Part shown: in pieces, positions 8,833 to 17,153 of the stretch
How positions within the stretch are numbered: the first letter of the stretch is position 1
How the letters are laid out: each line of letters opens with the position of its first letter
Notes under the pieces: model-generated
What the model saw: only the letters and a program-made list of their open reading frames with translations
Database searches by the model: none
What the model was told of the DNA's origin: nothing
Position numbers and translations under genes: made by a program
Source of the DNA: Arenibacter troitsensis
GTDB taxonomy: Bacteria > Bacteroidota > Bacteroidia > Flavobacteriales > Flavobacteriaceae
Length of the DNA: 64,000 bases
Direction of reading: 5' to 3'
Assembly: GCF_900177645.1 (NCBI RefSeq)
Contig: NZ_FXAO01000001.1
Location: forward strand, 62,001-126,000

Positions 8833-10194
8833 ATGACCAATTTAGTTCAAAAATACAATATCCCCGGCCCCAGATATACCAGTTACCCTACGGTTCCCTA
8901 TTGGGATTTGGAATCTTTTTCTGGCCGACAGTGGGAGGGTACCTTGATCAAAAATTTTAATGAAAGCAATAGGGAAGAAGGTATAAGTCTATATATCCAC
9001 TTACCCTTCTGCGAAAGCCTTTGTACTTTTTGTGGGTGTCATAAAAGAATTACCAAACGACATGAAGTTGAAAATCCATATATCAGCGATGTCCTTACAG
9101 AGTGGAAACTTTATTGTGATTTATTTGAATCCAAACCAAGAATTAAGGAACTTCATTTGGGTGGAGGTACCCCAACTTTCTTCTCACCGGAAAATTTAAC
9201 CAGGCTTATCAATGGTATTTTTGCCTCTGCCACCCGTGCAGAGAATTACGAATTTAGTTTTGAAGGACATCCCAATAATACCACCAAAGAACATCTGAAA
9301 GCACTTTATGATGTTGGGTTTAGGAGGGTAAGTTATGGGGTTCAGGATTACAACAAGAAGGTACAGCTCGCCATTCATAGGTGGCAACCTTTTGAAAATG
9401 TAAAAAATGTTACCCAATGGGCCAGGGAAATAGGATATACTTCCGTGGGCCATGATATTATTTTTGGCCTGCCCTTTCAAACGAAGGAAGATGTTGCCGA
9501 AACTATTCTAAAGACCAAGGAGTTAATGCCAGATCGATTGGCCTTCTATAGTTATGCCCATGTTCCCTGGTTAAAGGGAAATGGGCAAAGAGGGTATAAG
9601 GATTCCGATCTGCCATCTGCGGAGGAGAAGCGTGAGCAGTATGAGATGGGCAAGACTTTATTGGCCGAAGTAGGCTATTCAGAAATAGGAATGGATCATT
9701 TTTCACTAAAATCGGATTCGCTTTTCAAAGCTATGGAGAATGGAACCCTGCATAGGAATTTTATGGGCTATACAGCTTCCAAGACCAGGGTAATGGTAGG
9801 TTTGGGGATTTCCAGTATAAGCGATAGTTGGGATAGTTTTGCACAAAATGTAAAAAGTCTGGAAGAGTATCACCATCTGGTGGAAAGTAATATTATTCCT
9901 GTTTATAGAGGACATATTTTAACCGAAGAAGACAGGGTTGTTCGTAAGCATATCTTAAATTTAATGTGTAAATTTAATACTAGCTGGGAGCATCAAAATG
10001 AAAGGTTCAACGAATTGGATGAGGTTGGGGACAAACTAAAGGAAATGGCTCTTGATGGTCTTGTGGAATTTGTTTCGAATGGTATTTGTGTTACCGAAAA
10101 AGGAAGGCCTTATGTACGTAATGTGTGTATGGCGTTCGATTTGTTCCTGCATCGCAAGGCACCGGAAACCAGATTGTTTTCCATGACTATTTAG
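8833..10194 (+). CDS. hemN: Oxygen-independent coproporphyrinogen III oxidase
   Basis: This 453-residue radical SAM enzyme decarboxylates coproporphyrinogen III to protoporphyrinogen IX without oxygen, in heme synthesis. The N-terminal GPRYTSYPTVPYWD is typical of true HemN, and the cluster motif CESLCTFCGC (from about residue 62) has the CxxxCxxCxC form that separates HemN from HemW. ELHLGGGTPTFFSPENL follows as the SAM-binding glycine motif, and the C-terminal HemN domain is complete. An FNR-like site in class II position precedes the gene, and heme supply for the cbb3 oxidase encoded nearby is the natural reason. A universal stress protein gene follows after 54 bases and may share the transcript. 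Confidence 0.95.
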   Translation: MTNLVQKYNIPGPRYTSYPTVPYWDLESFSGRQWEGTLIKNFNESNREEGISLYIHLPFCESLCTFCGCHKRITKRHEVENPYISDVLTEWKLYCDLFESKPRIKELHLGGGTPTFFSPENLTRLINGIFASATRAENYEFSFEGHPNNTTKEHLKALYDVGFRRVSYGVQDYNKKVQLAIHRWQPFENVKNVTQWAREIGYTSVGHDIIFGLPFQTKEDVAETILKTKELMPDRLAFYSYAHVPWLKGNGQRGYKDSDLPSAEEKREQYEMGKTLLAEVGYSEIGMDHFSLKSDSLFKAMENGTLHRNFMGYTASKTRVMVGLGISSISDSWDSFAQNVKSLEEYHHLVESNIIPVYRGHILTEEDRVVRKHILNLMCKFNTSWEHQNERFNELDEVGDKLKEMALDGLVEFVSNGICVTEKGRPYVRNVCMAFDLFLHRKAPETRLFSMTI

Positions 10195-10248
10195 ATACTT
10201 CGGGTTGTTATTTAGGTTCGTGATAATTAAATCAGTAAAAATAGATCT

Positions 10249-11070
10249 ATGAAAAAAATTATTGTACCCGTCGATTTTTCGGAACAATCCGAAAATGCGC
10301 TTAAAACGGCCGCTTCCATCGCTGCTAAATACGGATCCGAGCTTTTTGTCCTGCATATGCTGGAATTGTCCGAGGCTCTTGTTTCCTCCAATGAGCAGGC
10401 ACATTATGAGCAAGCCGTTTTCTTGATAAAATTGGCAGAAAAAAGATTTGAAACATTTTTGGAAAAGCCATACTTAAAAGGTATCTCGGTTACGCCTATA
10501 GTTAAGCACCATAAAGTGTATAGTGAAGTTAATGCGGTTGCGGAAAAGCACCAGGCAGATCTGATAGTTATGGGCTCTCGGGGAACCGATGGAATCAAAG
10601 AAATATTTGTAGGTTCCAATGCGGAGAAAATGGTTCGAAATTCCAATGTTCCCGTTTTGGTTATAAAGGATTATATTGAAGGTTTTGAGGTAAAGAGATT
10701 TGTTTTTGCCTGTGATTTTGAGGAGGAGAATTTGGAACCCTTTCAACGTGCCAAGAATTTGGCGGATAAGCTTGGCGCTGAATTGATTTTAGTATATGTC
10801 AATACTCCTGGAGATAATTTTCTGAGTACAAAGGATGCTTTTAAGAAAATCAATAAATTTCTGCACTTGGCGAAAGCGAGTTTGGAAGTCGAAATTTATA
10901 ACGACTACTCTGTGGAGAGGGGAATACTTGCTTTTAGTGAAAGTAGGAATGCCGATTTAATAGGATTGCCCACTCATGGTAGAAAAGGCTTGAGCCATTT
11001 TTTAATGGGCAGTATAGGGGAGGATGTGACCAATCATTCCAAAATACCTGTTATCACTTTTAAAATTTAG
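10249..11070 (+). CDS. Universal stress protein, two UspA domains
   Basis: The 273-residue protein is a tandem UspA protein. Domain 1 (about residues 1-142) starts MKKIIVPVDFSEQSENAL and ends with the nucleotide-binding pattern MGSRGTDGIKEIFVGSN. Domain 2 (about 146-273) ends with LPTHGRKGLSHFLMGSIGE. Both domains keep the G-x2-G-x9-G(S) signature, so ATP binding is plausible. Such proteins help survival under starvation or low oxygen, though the biochemical role is unknown. It follows hemN by 54 bases on the same strand and probably shares the FNR-like promoter. A loose TGAT-N6-ATCA at 10221-10234 is not the same motif. Confidence 0.88.
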   Translation: MKKIIVPVDFSEQSENALKTAASIAAKYGSELFVLHMLELSEALVSSNEQAHYEQAVFLIKLAEKRFETFLEKPYLKGISVTPIVKHHKVYSEVNAVAEKHQADLIVMGSRGTDGIKEIFVGSNAEKMVRNSNVPVLVIKDYIEGFEVKRFVFACDFEEENLEPFQRAKNLADKLGAELILVYVNTPGDNFLSTKDAFKKINKFLHLAKASLEVEIYNDYSVERGILAFSESRNADLIGLPTHGRKGLSHFLMGSIGEDVTNHSKIPVITFKI

Positions 11071-11166
11071 CAGGCTTGGGGGGCTATACGGCAACAGTAT
11101 AATTTGGCCACATGGTCTATGCCAAGGATAGGTTAAATTGCTTTTTATAAGTAATGTTTAAATTGT

Positions 11167-11174
11167 TATATTTG
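11167..11174 (+). promoter_or_regulatory. Candidate -7 element that decides the amidohydrolase start
   Basis: TATATTTG matches TAnnTTTG. It lies inside the longest open frame, which could begin at ATG 11154. If the element is used, translation must start downstream, which supports the ATG at 11220 that begins a signal peptide. Confidence 0.4.
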
Positions 11175-11219
11175 AGAGACATGGATAACCATAACGGTCT
11201 AATTTCCATGACTCCCGAT

Positions 11220-12287
11220 ATGAAAATTTACTACTTTATTTTTTTGTGTATTGCTTTCAATTCCATTTCTGTAAAGGCGCAGGAGGATATGCTGCTTAAG
11301 GATTATGATCCGGTATCCATTTATAATACGCCTCGTACAAAGGTGTCCAAAGCTAAATTTCCTGCAGTGGATTTTCACTCGCATCCCTATCCAAAGTCGG
11401 AACAGGAAATAAGTGAATGGGTGAATACAATGGACCGGTCAGGGGTTGCTAAATCCATCATACTCACGTATCGGACCGGGAAGTCCTTTGACAGTATCGT
11501 TAATCTTTATTCCAAATACGGAGACCGTTTTGAGCTTTGGTGCGGCTTAGATTTTACCGGATACGAAGAAAAAGGATGGAGCAAGCGCGCAGTAAAGGAA
11601 TTGGAAAGATGTTATAAGATGGGAGCAAAAGGGGTTGGAGAATTGGGCGATAAAGGATTTGGATTTTTTTACTCCAAACCAACAACGGCAAAAGGGATGC
11701 ATGCGGATGATGATAGGATGAAGCCTTTGTGGGAGAAATGTGGTGAACTGGGTATGCCGGTAAGCATACATGTGGCGGATCCTATGTGGATGTACGAACC
11801 AATGGATGTCCATAATGATGGCCTGATGAATGCTTATAAATGGAGAATAGATACTACAAGGGAAGGACTGCTAACGCATGCAGAACTAATTACTACCTTG
11901 GAAAATGCCGTAAGGGAAAATCCTAAAACCACTTTTATTGCCTGTCACTTTGCCAATTGTAGTTACGATTTGGAGATTTTGGGGAGACTTTTGGATAAAT
12001 ATGATAATATGTTCGCCGATATTTCGGCCAGATATGCGGAAACTGCGGCTGTTCCCCGTTATACGAAACGCTTTTATGAAAAGTATCAGGACAAATTGGT
12101 CTATGGTACCGATATGGGTACTGATCCGGAAATGTACGAATTAACCTTTCGCATTCTCGAAAGCGAGGATGAACATTTTTATGACAAGAATATATCTTCC
12201 TATCATTGGTCGTTCAACGGGTTGGGCCTTAGCGATGAGGTTTTGAAGAAAGTATATAGTGAAAATGCCAAGAAAATCTTGGATTAG
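11220..12287 (+). CDS. Exported amidohydrolase (metal-dependent hydrolase, Amidohydro_2-like)
   Basis: The 355-residue protein starts with a signal peptide (IYYFIFLCIAFNSISVKAQ) and has a TIM-barrel amidohydrolase pattern: AVDFHSHPYP with the metal HxH, GVGELGDKGF, VSIHVADPMW with a third His, FIACHFANCSYD with a fourth, and LVYGTDMGTDP with the catalytic Asp. Related families hydrolyse or decarboxylate ring compounds, but the substrate here is unknown. I chose ATG 11220 over in-frame ATGs at 11154, 11181 and 11208 because it gives a clean signal peptide and follows the candidate -7 element. It is convergent with the PIG-L gene, with 28 bases between their stops. Confidence 0.78.
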   Translation: MKIYYFIFLCIAFNSISVKAQEDMLLKDYDPVSIYNTPRTKVSKAKFPAVDFHSHPYPKSEQEISEWVNTMDRSGVAKSIILTYRTGKSFDSIVNLYSKYGDRFELWCGLDFTGYEEKGWSKRAVKELERCYKMGAKGVGELGDKGFGFFYSKPTTAKGMHADDDRMKPLWEKCGELGMPVSIHVADPMWMYEPMDVHNDGLMNAYKWRIDTTREGLLTHAELITTLENAVRENPKTTFIACHFANCSYDLEILGRLLDKYDNMFADISARYAETAAVPRYTKRFYEKYQDKLVYGTDMGTDPEMYELTFRILESEDEHFYDKNISSYHWSFNGLGLSDEVLKKVYSENAKKILD

Positions 12288-12315
12288 GCACTACTGACTT
12301 TTGTCTGAATGGGGA

Positions 12316-13185
12316 TTATTTTTGGAGCATGGGGAAAAGTTTCCGGATCTCTTCATCGTTGGGTTGTTTGCCGTATTCACATATTTCAAAACCCTCTATA
12401 TGTTTAGCGCTGTAAGCTTTGGTTCCGTACCATTTTTCTGCACATTTCAGGAGATCTTCCTTGGGAGGTTTTGTCCTCCAATTGGCCAACATTTCCAATC
12501 TGCCCTGATCGTCCTTAGGTACTTTGTCCAAATTTCCGGCTGTCCAAGGAAGCCATTCAAAGAATTGGGATTTGTGTGCCGACATAGCATATACCTTTTG
12601 ATCAAAAACAGTATCGATGATTACGGCAATATCAGGTTCGAACGGGCTGGGTTTTTGAAAACTATCCTCTGAGTAGAGAAAGACCGGATTTTTTTGGAGC
12701 GGTGGTACTTCTGGGGCTACATTGGGAACTATTACCATGTAGGCGGCGTCCTGTACCAGAACCCCTGTATAACGGTGGTCTGGATGATAATCATTGGGTC
12801 TGGGCGCAATGACCACATCGGCATTCCATTTTCTGATTTCACGTATCACCTTTAGTCTATTTTCCAAAGTAGGCATCAATTCCCCATCATGGTTGTCCAA
12901 AACCGTATAGGTTACTCCAAATCTTTTTCCTGCTTCCTTGGCCTCGGCTATCCTTACTTTGGCAAGCTCTCCACCGCCCATGGCATAATGGCCGGCATCA
13001 CCGTTGGTCAAGGAAACGAATTTTACGTTATGACCCATCTTGGCAAGTAAAATGGCCGTACCTCCAGTGTCGATATCACAATCATCTGGATGTGCACCGA
13101 AAACAATGACGTTTATTTTTTCGTTCTGTGAAAAAAATACCGTCCAATTTAAAAGGAGATAACATAGAAGTATGATTTTCTTCAT
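12316..13185 (-). CDS. Exported PIG-L (LmbE-like) family deacetylase
   Basis: The 289-residue protein begins with a signal peptide (KKIILLCYLLLNWTVFFSQ) and continues with NVIVFGAHPDDCDIDTGGTA, the zinc-binding AHPDD motif of PIG-L/LmbE N-deacetylases. APRPNDYHPDHRYTGVLV supplies the third zinc-binding His. The family removes acetyl groups from GlcNAc-type amines, and secreted Bacteroidota members probably act on extracellular amino sugars; the substrate here is not known. Start ATG 13185 was preferred over one 39 bases upstream because the signal peptide begins there. Confidence 0.82.
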   Translation of the reverse strand: MKKIILLCYLLLNWTVFFSQNEKINVIVFGAHPDDCDIDTGGTAILLAKMGHNVKFVSLTNGDAGHYAMGGGELAKVRIAEAKEAGKRFGVTYTVLDNHDGELMPTLENRLKVIREIRKWNADVVIAPRPNDYHPDHRYTGVLVQDAAYMVIVPNVAPEVPPLQKNPVFLYSEDSFQKPSPFEPDIAVIIDTVFDQKVYAMSAHKSQFFEWLPWTAGNLDKVPKDDQGRLEMLANWRTKPPKEDLLKCAEKWYGTKAYSAKHIEGFEICEYGKQPNDEEIRKLFPMLQK

Positions 13186-13327
13186 TGGAGAAGGTTTAAG
13201 GTTGGTTGAATATGCACCAAGCATTTAAATGGACAGGGAATCTTTGCGAAAGCTAAATCCCTATGTACTTGAAATTTACATTATTTTTAGCAACACAGCA
13301 AGTTTAAAAGGTTGGCGGAAAGGAGAA

Positions 13328-14029
13328 TTAATGGCATTCCAAGGTACTGTCAACAACTTCCATGACAGGTTCGGGCGAAATATAGGGAATACCAAGTCCC
13401 ATACCCCTTAATATAAATAAAAGTCCAACTAAGATTACGAATACTGGTATTAATCGCTGCACCGATTTTTTTGCCGAGCCTTTTAACATACTCCCAAAGT
13501 AGACGGCAGTGGTCATTAAAGGTATGGTACCTAGTCCAAAAAGGGTCATGAACAATGCGCCAAGCCAGGGGTTGGCAGTGGCAATACTACCAAAAATGGC
13601 CATATAAACCAATCCACAGGGCAGTAATCCGTTGAGGAAGCCAATGGTGAGAAAGGTATCTGGACTCTTTTTTTGTAATTCCTTGCCAAGTCTACTTTTT
13701 ATTTTGGTCAAAAAGGAATAAATGGGTTTGGAGAAATTATATTTTCCAAAAGTGTTGTAGGGAATTAGGATGATGATGATCATCAGGACTCCTATAATTA
13801 TGGAAAGTCTTTGTTGTAGGCCAAACACATATAGTCCTTTGCCCAAAAATCCGAAAACGAGACCAATAAGGCTGTAGGAGGCAAGTCTGCCCAAATGATA
13901 TAGAAAGACTTGAAATAGTTTTTTAGTCGGTTTATTGTGGTCTACGGGTAACATAAAGGCTATGGGGCCGCACATTCCAACACAGTGAAAGCTTCCCATT
14001 AGACCCAAAATTACGGCAGATAACAACAT
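13328..14029 (-). CDS. TauE/SafE-like membrane protein of the cbb3 operon
   Basis: The 233-residue protein is mostly hydrophobic with about six membrane segments and starts LLSAVILGLMGSFHCVGMCG. The HCVGMCGP pattern is typical of the UreH/DsbD-like transmembrane family often annotated as sulfite exporter TauE/SafE and common at the end of Bacteroidota cco operons. The paired cysteines in the first helix suggest metal (copper) or thiol chemistry during oxidase assembly, but that is inference. A second family segment, GFLNGLLPCGLVYMA, lies near residue 130. It starts 35 bases after the ccoH stop and is the last gene of the operon. Confidence 0.78.
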   Translation of the reverse strand: MLLSAVILGLMGSFHCVGMCGPIAFMLPVDHNKPTKKLFQVFLYHLGRLASYSLIGLVFGFLGKGLYVFGLQQRLSIIIGVLMIIIILIPYNTFGKYNFSKPIYSFLTKIKSRLGKELQKKSPDTFLTIGFLNGLLPCGLVYMAIFGSIATANPWLGALFMTLFGLGTIPLMTTAVYFGSMLKGSAKKSVQRLIPVFVILVGLLFILRGMGLGIPYISPEPVMEVVDSTLECH

Positions 14030-14064
14030 AGTATAAAGGTATTGACCTTTGGCGTTTACATTTC

Positions 14065-14523
14065 TTATTTACTTTGGTGATAGGTTATTTTTTTCTTGAA
14101 CAAATAGACTTCGCCATTATATTCCCAAAATACTTTAATGTCCCAGCGACCATCCAACAAACGATTGTCAGGTATGAGCAAATAGTCTTGGGATAGACTT
14201 ATAGGTAAGTCAAAATCCAAGTGCTTGTTAGATGGTCTGTATAGGGACACTTTGCCTTTGATATTATCCGCATTTAAGTTCGTTGGGAACACCAATTTTA
14301 AACCTTGATCACTTGTTTCCAAGGTAAGGTCCACTTCTTTGGTACGAGAATTATTTTCTGCATCAATTTCATTCTGATAACCTAATTCCGCTCCATAGTA
14401 GTTTTCTATGACCAAATCGTGATTGGCCTTGTTGTCCATACTCATTCGGACTACAAAAAATAATATAAAACTTATAAACCCAATGAAGGCTATTACAATT
14501 CCGGTTCCCCAATTAATTTTCAT
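14065..14523 (-). CDS. ccoH: CcoH (FixH) cbb3 oxidase assembly protein
   Basis: The 152-residue protein has one N-terminal membrane helix (WGTGIVIAFIGFISFILFFV) and a periplasmic beta-rich domain, with the conserved ENYYGAELGYQNEIDA region after the helix. FixH/CcoH is needed for assembly and stability of cbb3 oxidase and associates with the complex. It sits between ccoG and the TauE-like gene in the cco operon, which supports the call more than the weak sequence conservation of the family. Confidence 0.85.
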   Translation of the reverse strand: MKINWGTGIVIAFIGFISFILFFVVRMSMDNKANHDLVIENYYGAELGYQNEIDAENNSRTKEVDLTLETSDQGLKLVFPTNLNADNIKGKVSLYRPSNKHLDFDLPISLSQDYLLIPDNRLLDGRWDIKVFWEYNGEVYLFKKKITYHQSK

Positions 14524-14592
14524 GGCTTTTAATTTAGTTTTGATTTCCGCTTAATAGGGAAAATTTATTCGTTTTTTAAGTAATGAACCTAT

Positions 14593-16011
14593 TTATTTGT
14601 AGCTTCTAGGGGCTAAAAATCTGGCCGTTGCCGTCTCAATTAACTTTTCTCCACTATAGACGCCAATATTCAATTTGTTCTTGTCGCCTTCCAAGGCCGA
14701 ATTGTTTATTTCTACAAATAAGGTGCCTTCCGCCAATCCTTGTGCTGGTACTGTAAAAAGTTCATGCCTCACCAAATTGATGGTCCCTTTGTGAGAGATA
14801 AGTTTAAAACTGATGTCTGGAATATCCTTGGTGGTTTTGTTTACCAATTTATACGTATACACGTTGCTAATGATATTACCTTCCTTATGTTCATAAAGTT
14901 GTCCTGGAAGTCTTAGGATATTTGCCTCCACTTCATTTCTTAGAAACAGCATTCCTATCAAAATTCCGGTAAGAATCACAAGCACTGCAGTGTAACCCTT
15001 TAGTCTGGGTGTAAATTTGAACTTGGATTTTTTCTCAATATTGTCTTCACTGGCATAACGGATAAGTCCTTTGGGGAGGTTTACCTTTTCCATTATGGTG
15101 TCGCACTCATCAATACAAGCTGTACAGTTTACGCATTCCAGTTGGGTTCCGTTTCTTATGTCTATACCTGTAGGGCAGACGTTTACGCATTGGAAACAAT
15201 CAATGCAGTCCCCATGACCCAAAGCTGTTCTATCCTCTCCTTTTCTGAACTTTTTTCTGCCGTTTTCACCTTCACCGCGTTTGTGGTCGTAGGCTACCAC
15301 AATAGACTTATTGTCCAAAAGTACGCCTTGCATTCTTCCGTAAGGGCAGGCAATTATACATACTTGTTCCCTAAACCAGGCAAACACAAAGTAAAACACC
15401 CCTGTAAAAATTAAAAGGGAGACCAAGGTGCTTATGTGCTGCAACGGGCCATCGGTGATATATTCAATCAATCGGTCGCTTCCAATTAAATAGGCTAGGA
15501 ATACATTGGCTATTAAAAAGGAGATAATAAAAAACACAATCAGTTTAAGGGCGCGTTTTCTAATTTTCTCTGCATTCCAAGGCTGCTTGCTTAGACGTAT
15601 TTGGGCACCTCGATCCCCATCGATCCAAAATTCGATCCTCCTGAATACCATTTCCATGAAGATCGTTTGGGGGCACATCCAACCACAAAAAATACGTCCA
15701 AAGGCAACTGTAAATAGGGCTATGAATATTACCCCGATGATCATGGAAATTACAAAAAGATGAAAATCCTGTGGCCAAAAAGGGAACCCAAAAATATTGA
15801 AACGCCTTTCCAGTACATTGAACATTAGGAACTGGTTGCCATTCACTTTTACGAAGGGAGCCAGAAAGAGAAATGCCAAAAGAACATAACTTACATACTT
15901 GCGATATTCATAAAACTTGCCGCTTGGCTTTTTGGGATATATCCATGCCCTTTTTCCCTCCTCGTTAATTGTTCCTATGGAGTCCCTAAAATTGTCCTGG
16001 TCCTGTGCCAT
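14593..16011 (-). CDS. ccoG: CcoG (RdxA/FixG) iron-sulfur membrane protein
   Basis: This 472-residue membrane protein carries two ferredoxin-type [4Fe-4S] motifs, CIDCFQCVNVCPTG and CVNCTACIDECD (around residues 260-300). It also has membrane-embedded CGWMCPQTIFMEMVFRR and IACPYGRMQ segments, the NapH/CcoG pattern. A periplasmic immunoglobulin-like domain forms the C-terminus (from about residue 350). CcoG proteins reduce copper for delivery to the oxidase. It lies between ccoP and ccoH in the operon. Confidence 0.93.
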   Translation of the reverse strand: MAQDQDNFRDSIGTINEEGKRAWIYPKKPSGKFYEYRKYVSYVLLAFLFLAPFVKVNGNQFLMFNVLERRFNIFGFPFWPQDFHLFVISMIIGVIFIALFTVAFGRIFCGWMCPQTIFMEMVFRRIEFWIDGDRGAQIRLSKQPWNAEKIRKRALKLIVFFIISFLIANVFLAYLIGSDRLIEYITDGPLQHISTLVSLLIFTGVFYFVFAWFREQVCIIACPYGRMQGVLLDNKSIVVAYDHKRGEGENGRKKFRKGEDRTALGHGDCIDCFQCVNVCPTGIDIRNGTQLECVNCTACIDECDTIMEKVNLPKGLIRYASEDNIEKKSKFKFTPRLKGYTAVLVILTGILIGMLFLRNEVEANILRLPGQLYEHKEGNIISNVYTYKLVNKTTKDIPDISFKLISHKGTINLVRHELFTVPAQGLAEGTLFVEINNSALEGDKNKLNIGVYSGEKLIETATARFLAPRSYK

Positions 16012-16077
16012 TTCCTTGTTCTACTTTAAAGTAATTATAGGTAAGCGCAATAATGTGCCCATTAGTGTTTTAAGTGT

Positions 16078-16956
16078 TTACTCTCCAGTCCAAATTTCGC
16101 CTTCTGCGGCCTTTGGGTTGGCAGGGATCTTGCCGTTTATTTCAGAGAGAATATAACTGGCTACCTGGGCTATTTCGGCAGGCTTAAGGGTCTGTTTCCA
16201 AGCTATCATGCCCTTTCCGTCCCTTCCGCCTTCTGAAATGGTATGGAAAACATTTTTTACACCACCTCCCAAGATCCAATATTCGTCGGTTAGGTTTGGT
16301 CCAATACCACCACCTCCATCGGGCATGTGGCAGGCCACACAATTGGCGCTGTATATTGCTCCACCTGCCTTAATATCCGAGGCTTCCGTTAATAGTTCCA
16401 CCGTGTTGGCGTCAACCAAACCTTTGGCTGTTTTTTTATACTCTTCTATAGCTATCTTGGCTTCGGCCACTTCCTGTTCATATTCCATGTCCTGGGTGTA
16501 GTCATTGAAGACATGGAAACGCGCTAGGTAGACCAACCCGAAAATGATGGTGGCATAGAACATATACACCCACCAAGGCGGAAGATTGTTGTCCAATTCA
16601 CGGATACCGTCATAATTGTGGTCTAGGATAATTTCCTTTTCTTCTTCAATAGGTTTGTTACCTGTCATTTTTTTCCAGAAAGCTTTGCCCCATTTCCATT
16701 CCCATTGCTTGGATTTGGCCGCCAAATATCGCTCTTTGGCTTCGGGGGAAAGGGTTTGGAACATTACATTTTCAACTGATTTAAGGATCAATTCAATACC
16801 CACCAATATGAACAACACCACTAACATAAACACAAGGGTTATGGGGTATTCAATAAATGCGGGTTTGTCCCCGGAGTCAATAAAGTACTCCATCAATCCG
16901 AAGATTAGGAAAAAGATTAGTGGAACTCTTATCCACCAAGGTGACATATTTCTCAT
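16078..16956 (-). CDS. ccoP: Cbb3 oxidase subunit CcoP, single-heme form
   Basis: The 292-residue protein has N-terminal membrane segments (residues 5-60), a further helix around residue 135 (VYMFYATIIFGLVYLARF) and one C-type heme site, CVACH at residues 206-210. MKTL-type axial ligand candidates are present in the heme domain (for example in GKGMIAWKQTLKP). Proteobacterial CcoP usually has two hemes; one heme and an extended N-terminal membrane part are usual in Bacteroidota. The domain passes electrons to the catalytic subunit. Its ATG overlaps the ccoQ stop as ATGA, implying coupled translation. Confidence 0.93.
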   Translation of the reverse strand: MRNMSPWWIRVPLIFFLIFGLMEYFIDSGDKPAFIEYPITLVFMLVVLFILVGIELILKSVENVMFQTLSPEAKERYLAAKSKQWEWKWGKAFWKKMTGNKPIEEEKEIILDHNYDGIRELDNNLPPWWVYMFYATIIFGLVYLARFHVFNDYTQDMEYEQEVAEAKIAIEEYKKTAKGLVDANTVELLTEASDIKAGGAIYSANCVACHMPDGGGGIGPNLTDEYWILGGGVKNVFHTISEGGRDGKGMIAWKQTLKPAEIAQVASYILSEINGKIPANPKAAEGEIWTGE

Positions 16957-17150
16957 AACGATTCTTCTTTAGGTTGGTTTTCTTCTGTTTCTAATGGTAT
17001 TTGGCTAACTTCTTTTATATGTTCCTTAGAGGCGGTAAATACCCACCAGAAAAGAATGGTAAAAAACAAAAAGAAAATTAGCAGTGATATCATGGGATAG
17101 GTGGCAACGCCATCTATACTTTCCATATAACCTTTTACGAATTTTAGCAT
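16953..17150 (-). CDS. ccoQ: CcoQ-like small membrane subunit
   Basis: This 65-residue protein has a single hydrophobic helix (YPMISLLIFFLFFTILFWWVFTA, residues 18-40) followed by a charged tail. Size, topology and position between ccoNO and ccoP fit CcoQ, which stabilises cbb3 oxidase. Sequence alone would not identify it. It overlaps ccoP by four bases and starts four bases after the ccoNO stop. Confidence 0.82.
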   Translation of the reverse strand: MLKFVKGYMESIDGVATYPMISLLIFFLFFTILFWWVFTASKEHIKEVSQIPLETEENQPKEESL

Positions 17151-17153
17151 GAC

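Noticed and set aside
10221-10234. TGAT-N6-ATCA before the first usp gene as a sixth FNR-like site
   Set aside because: The spacing within the site differs from the other four, and it is 15 bases before the start codon, too close for an activator of that gene.
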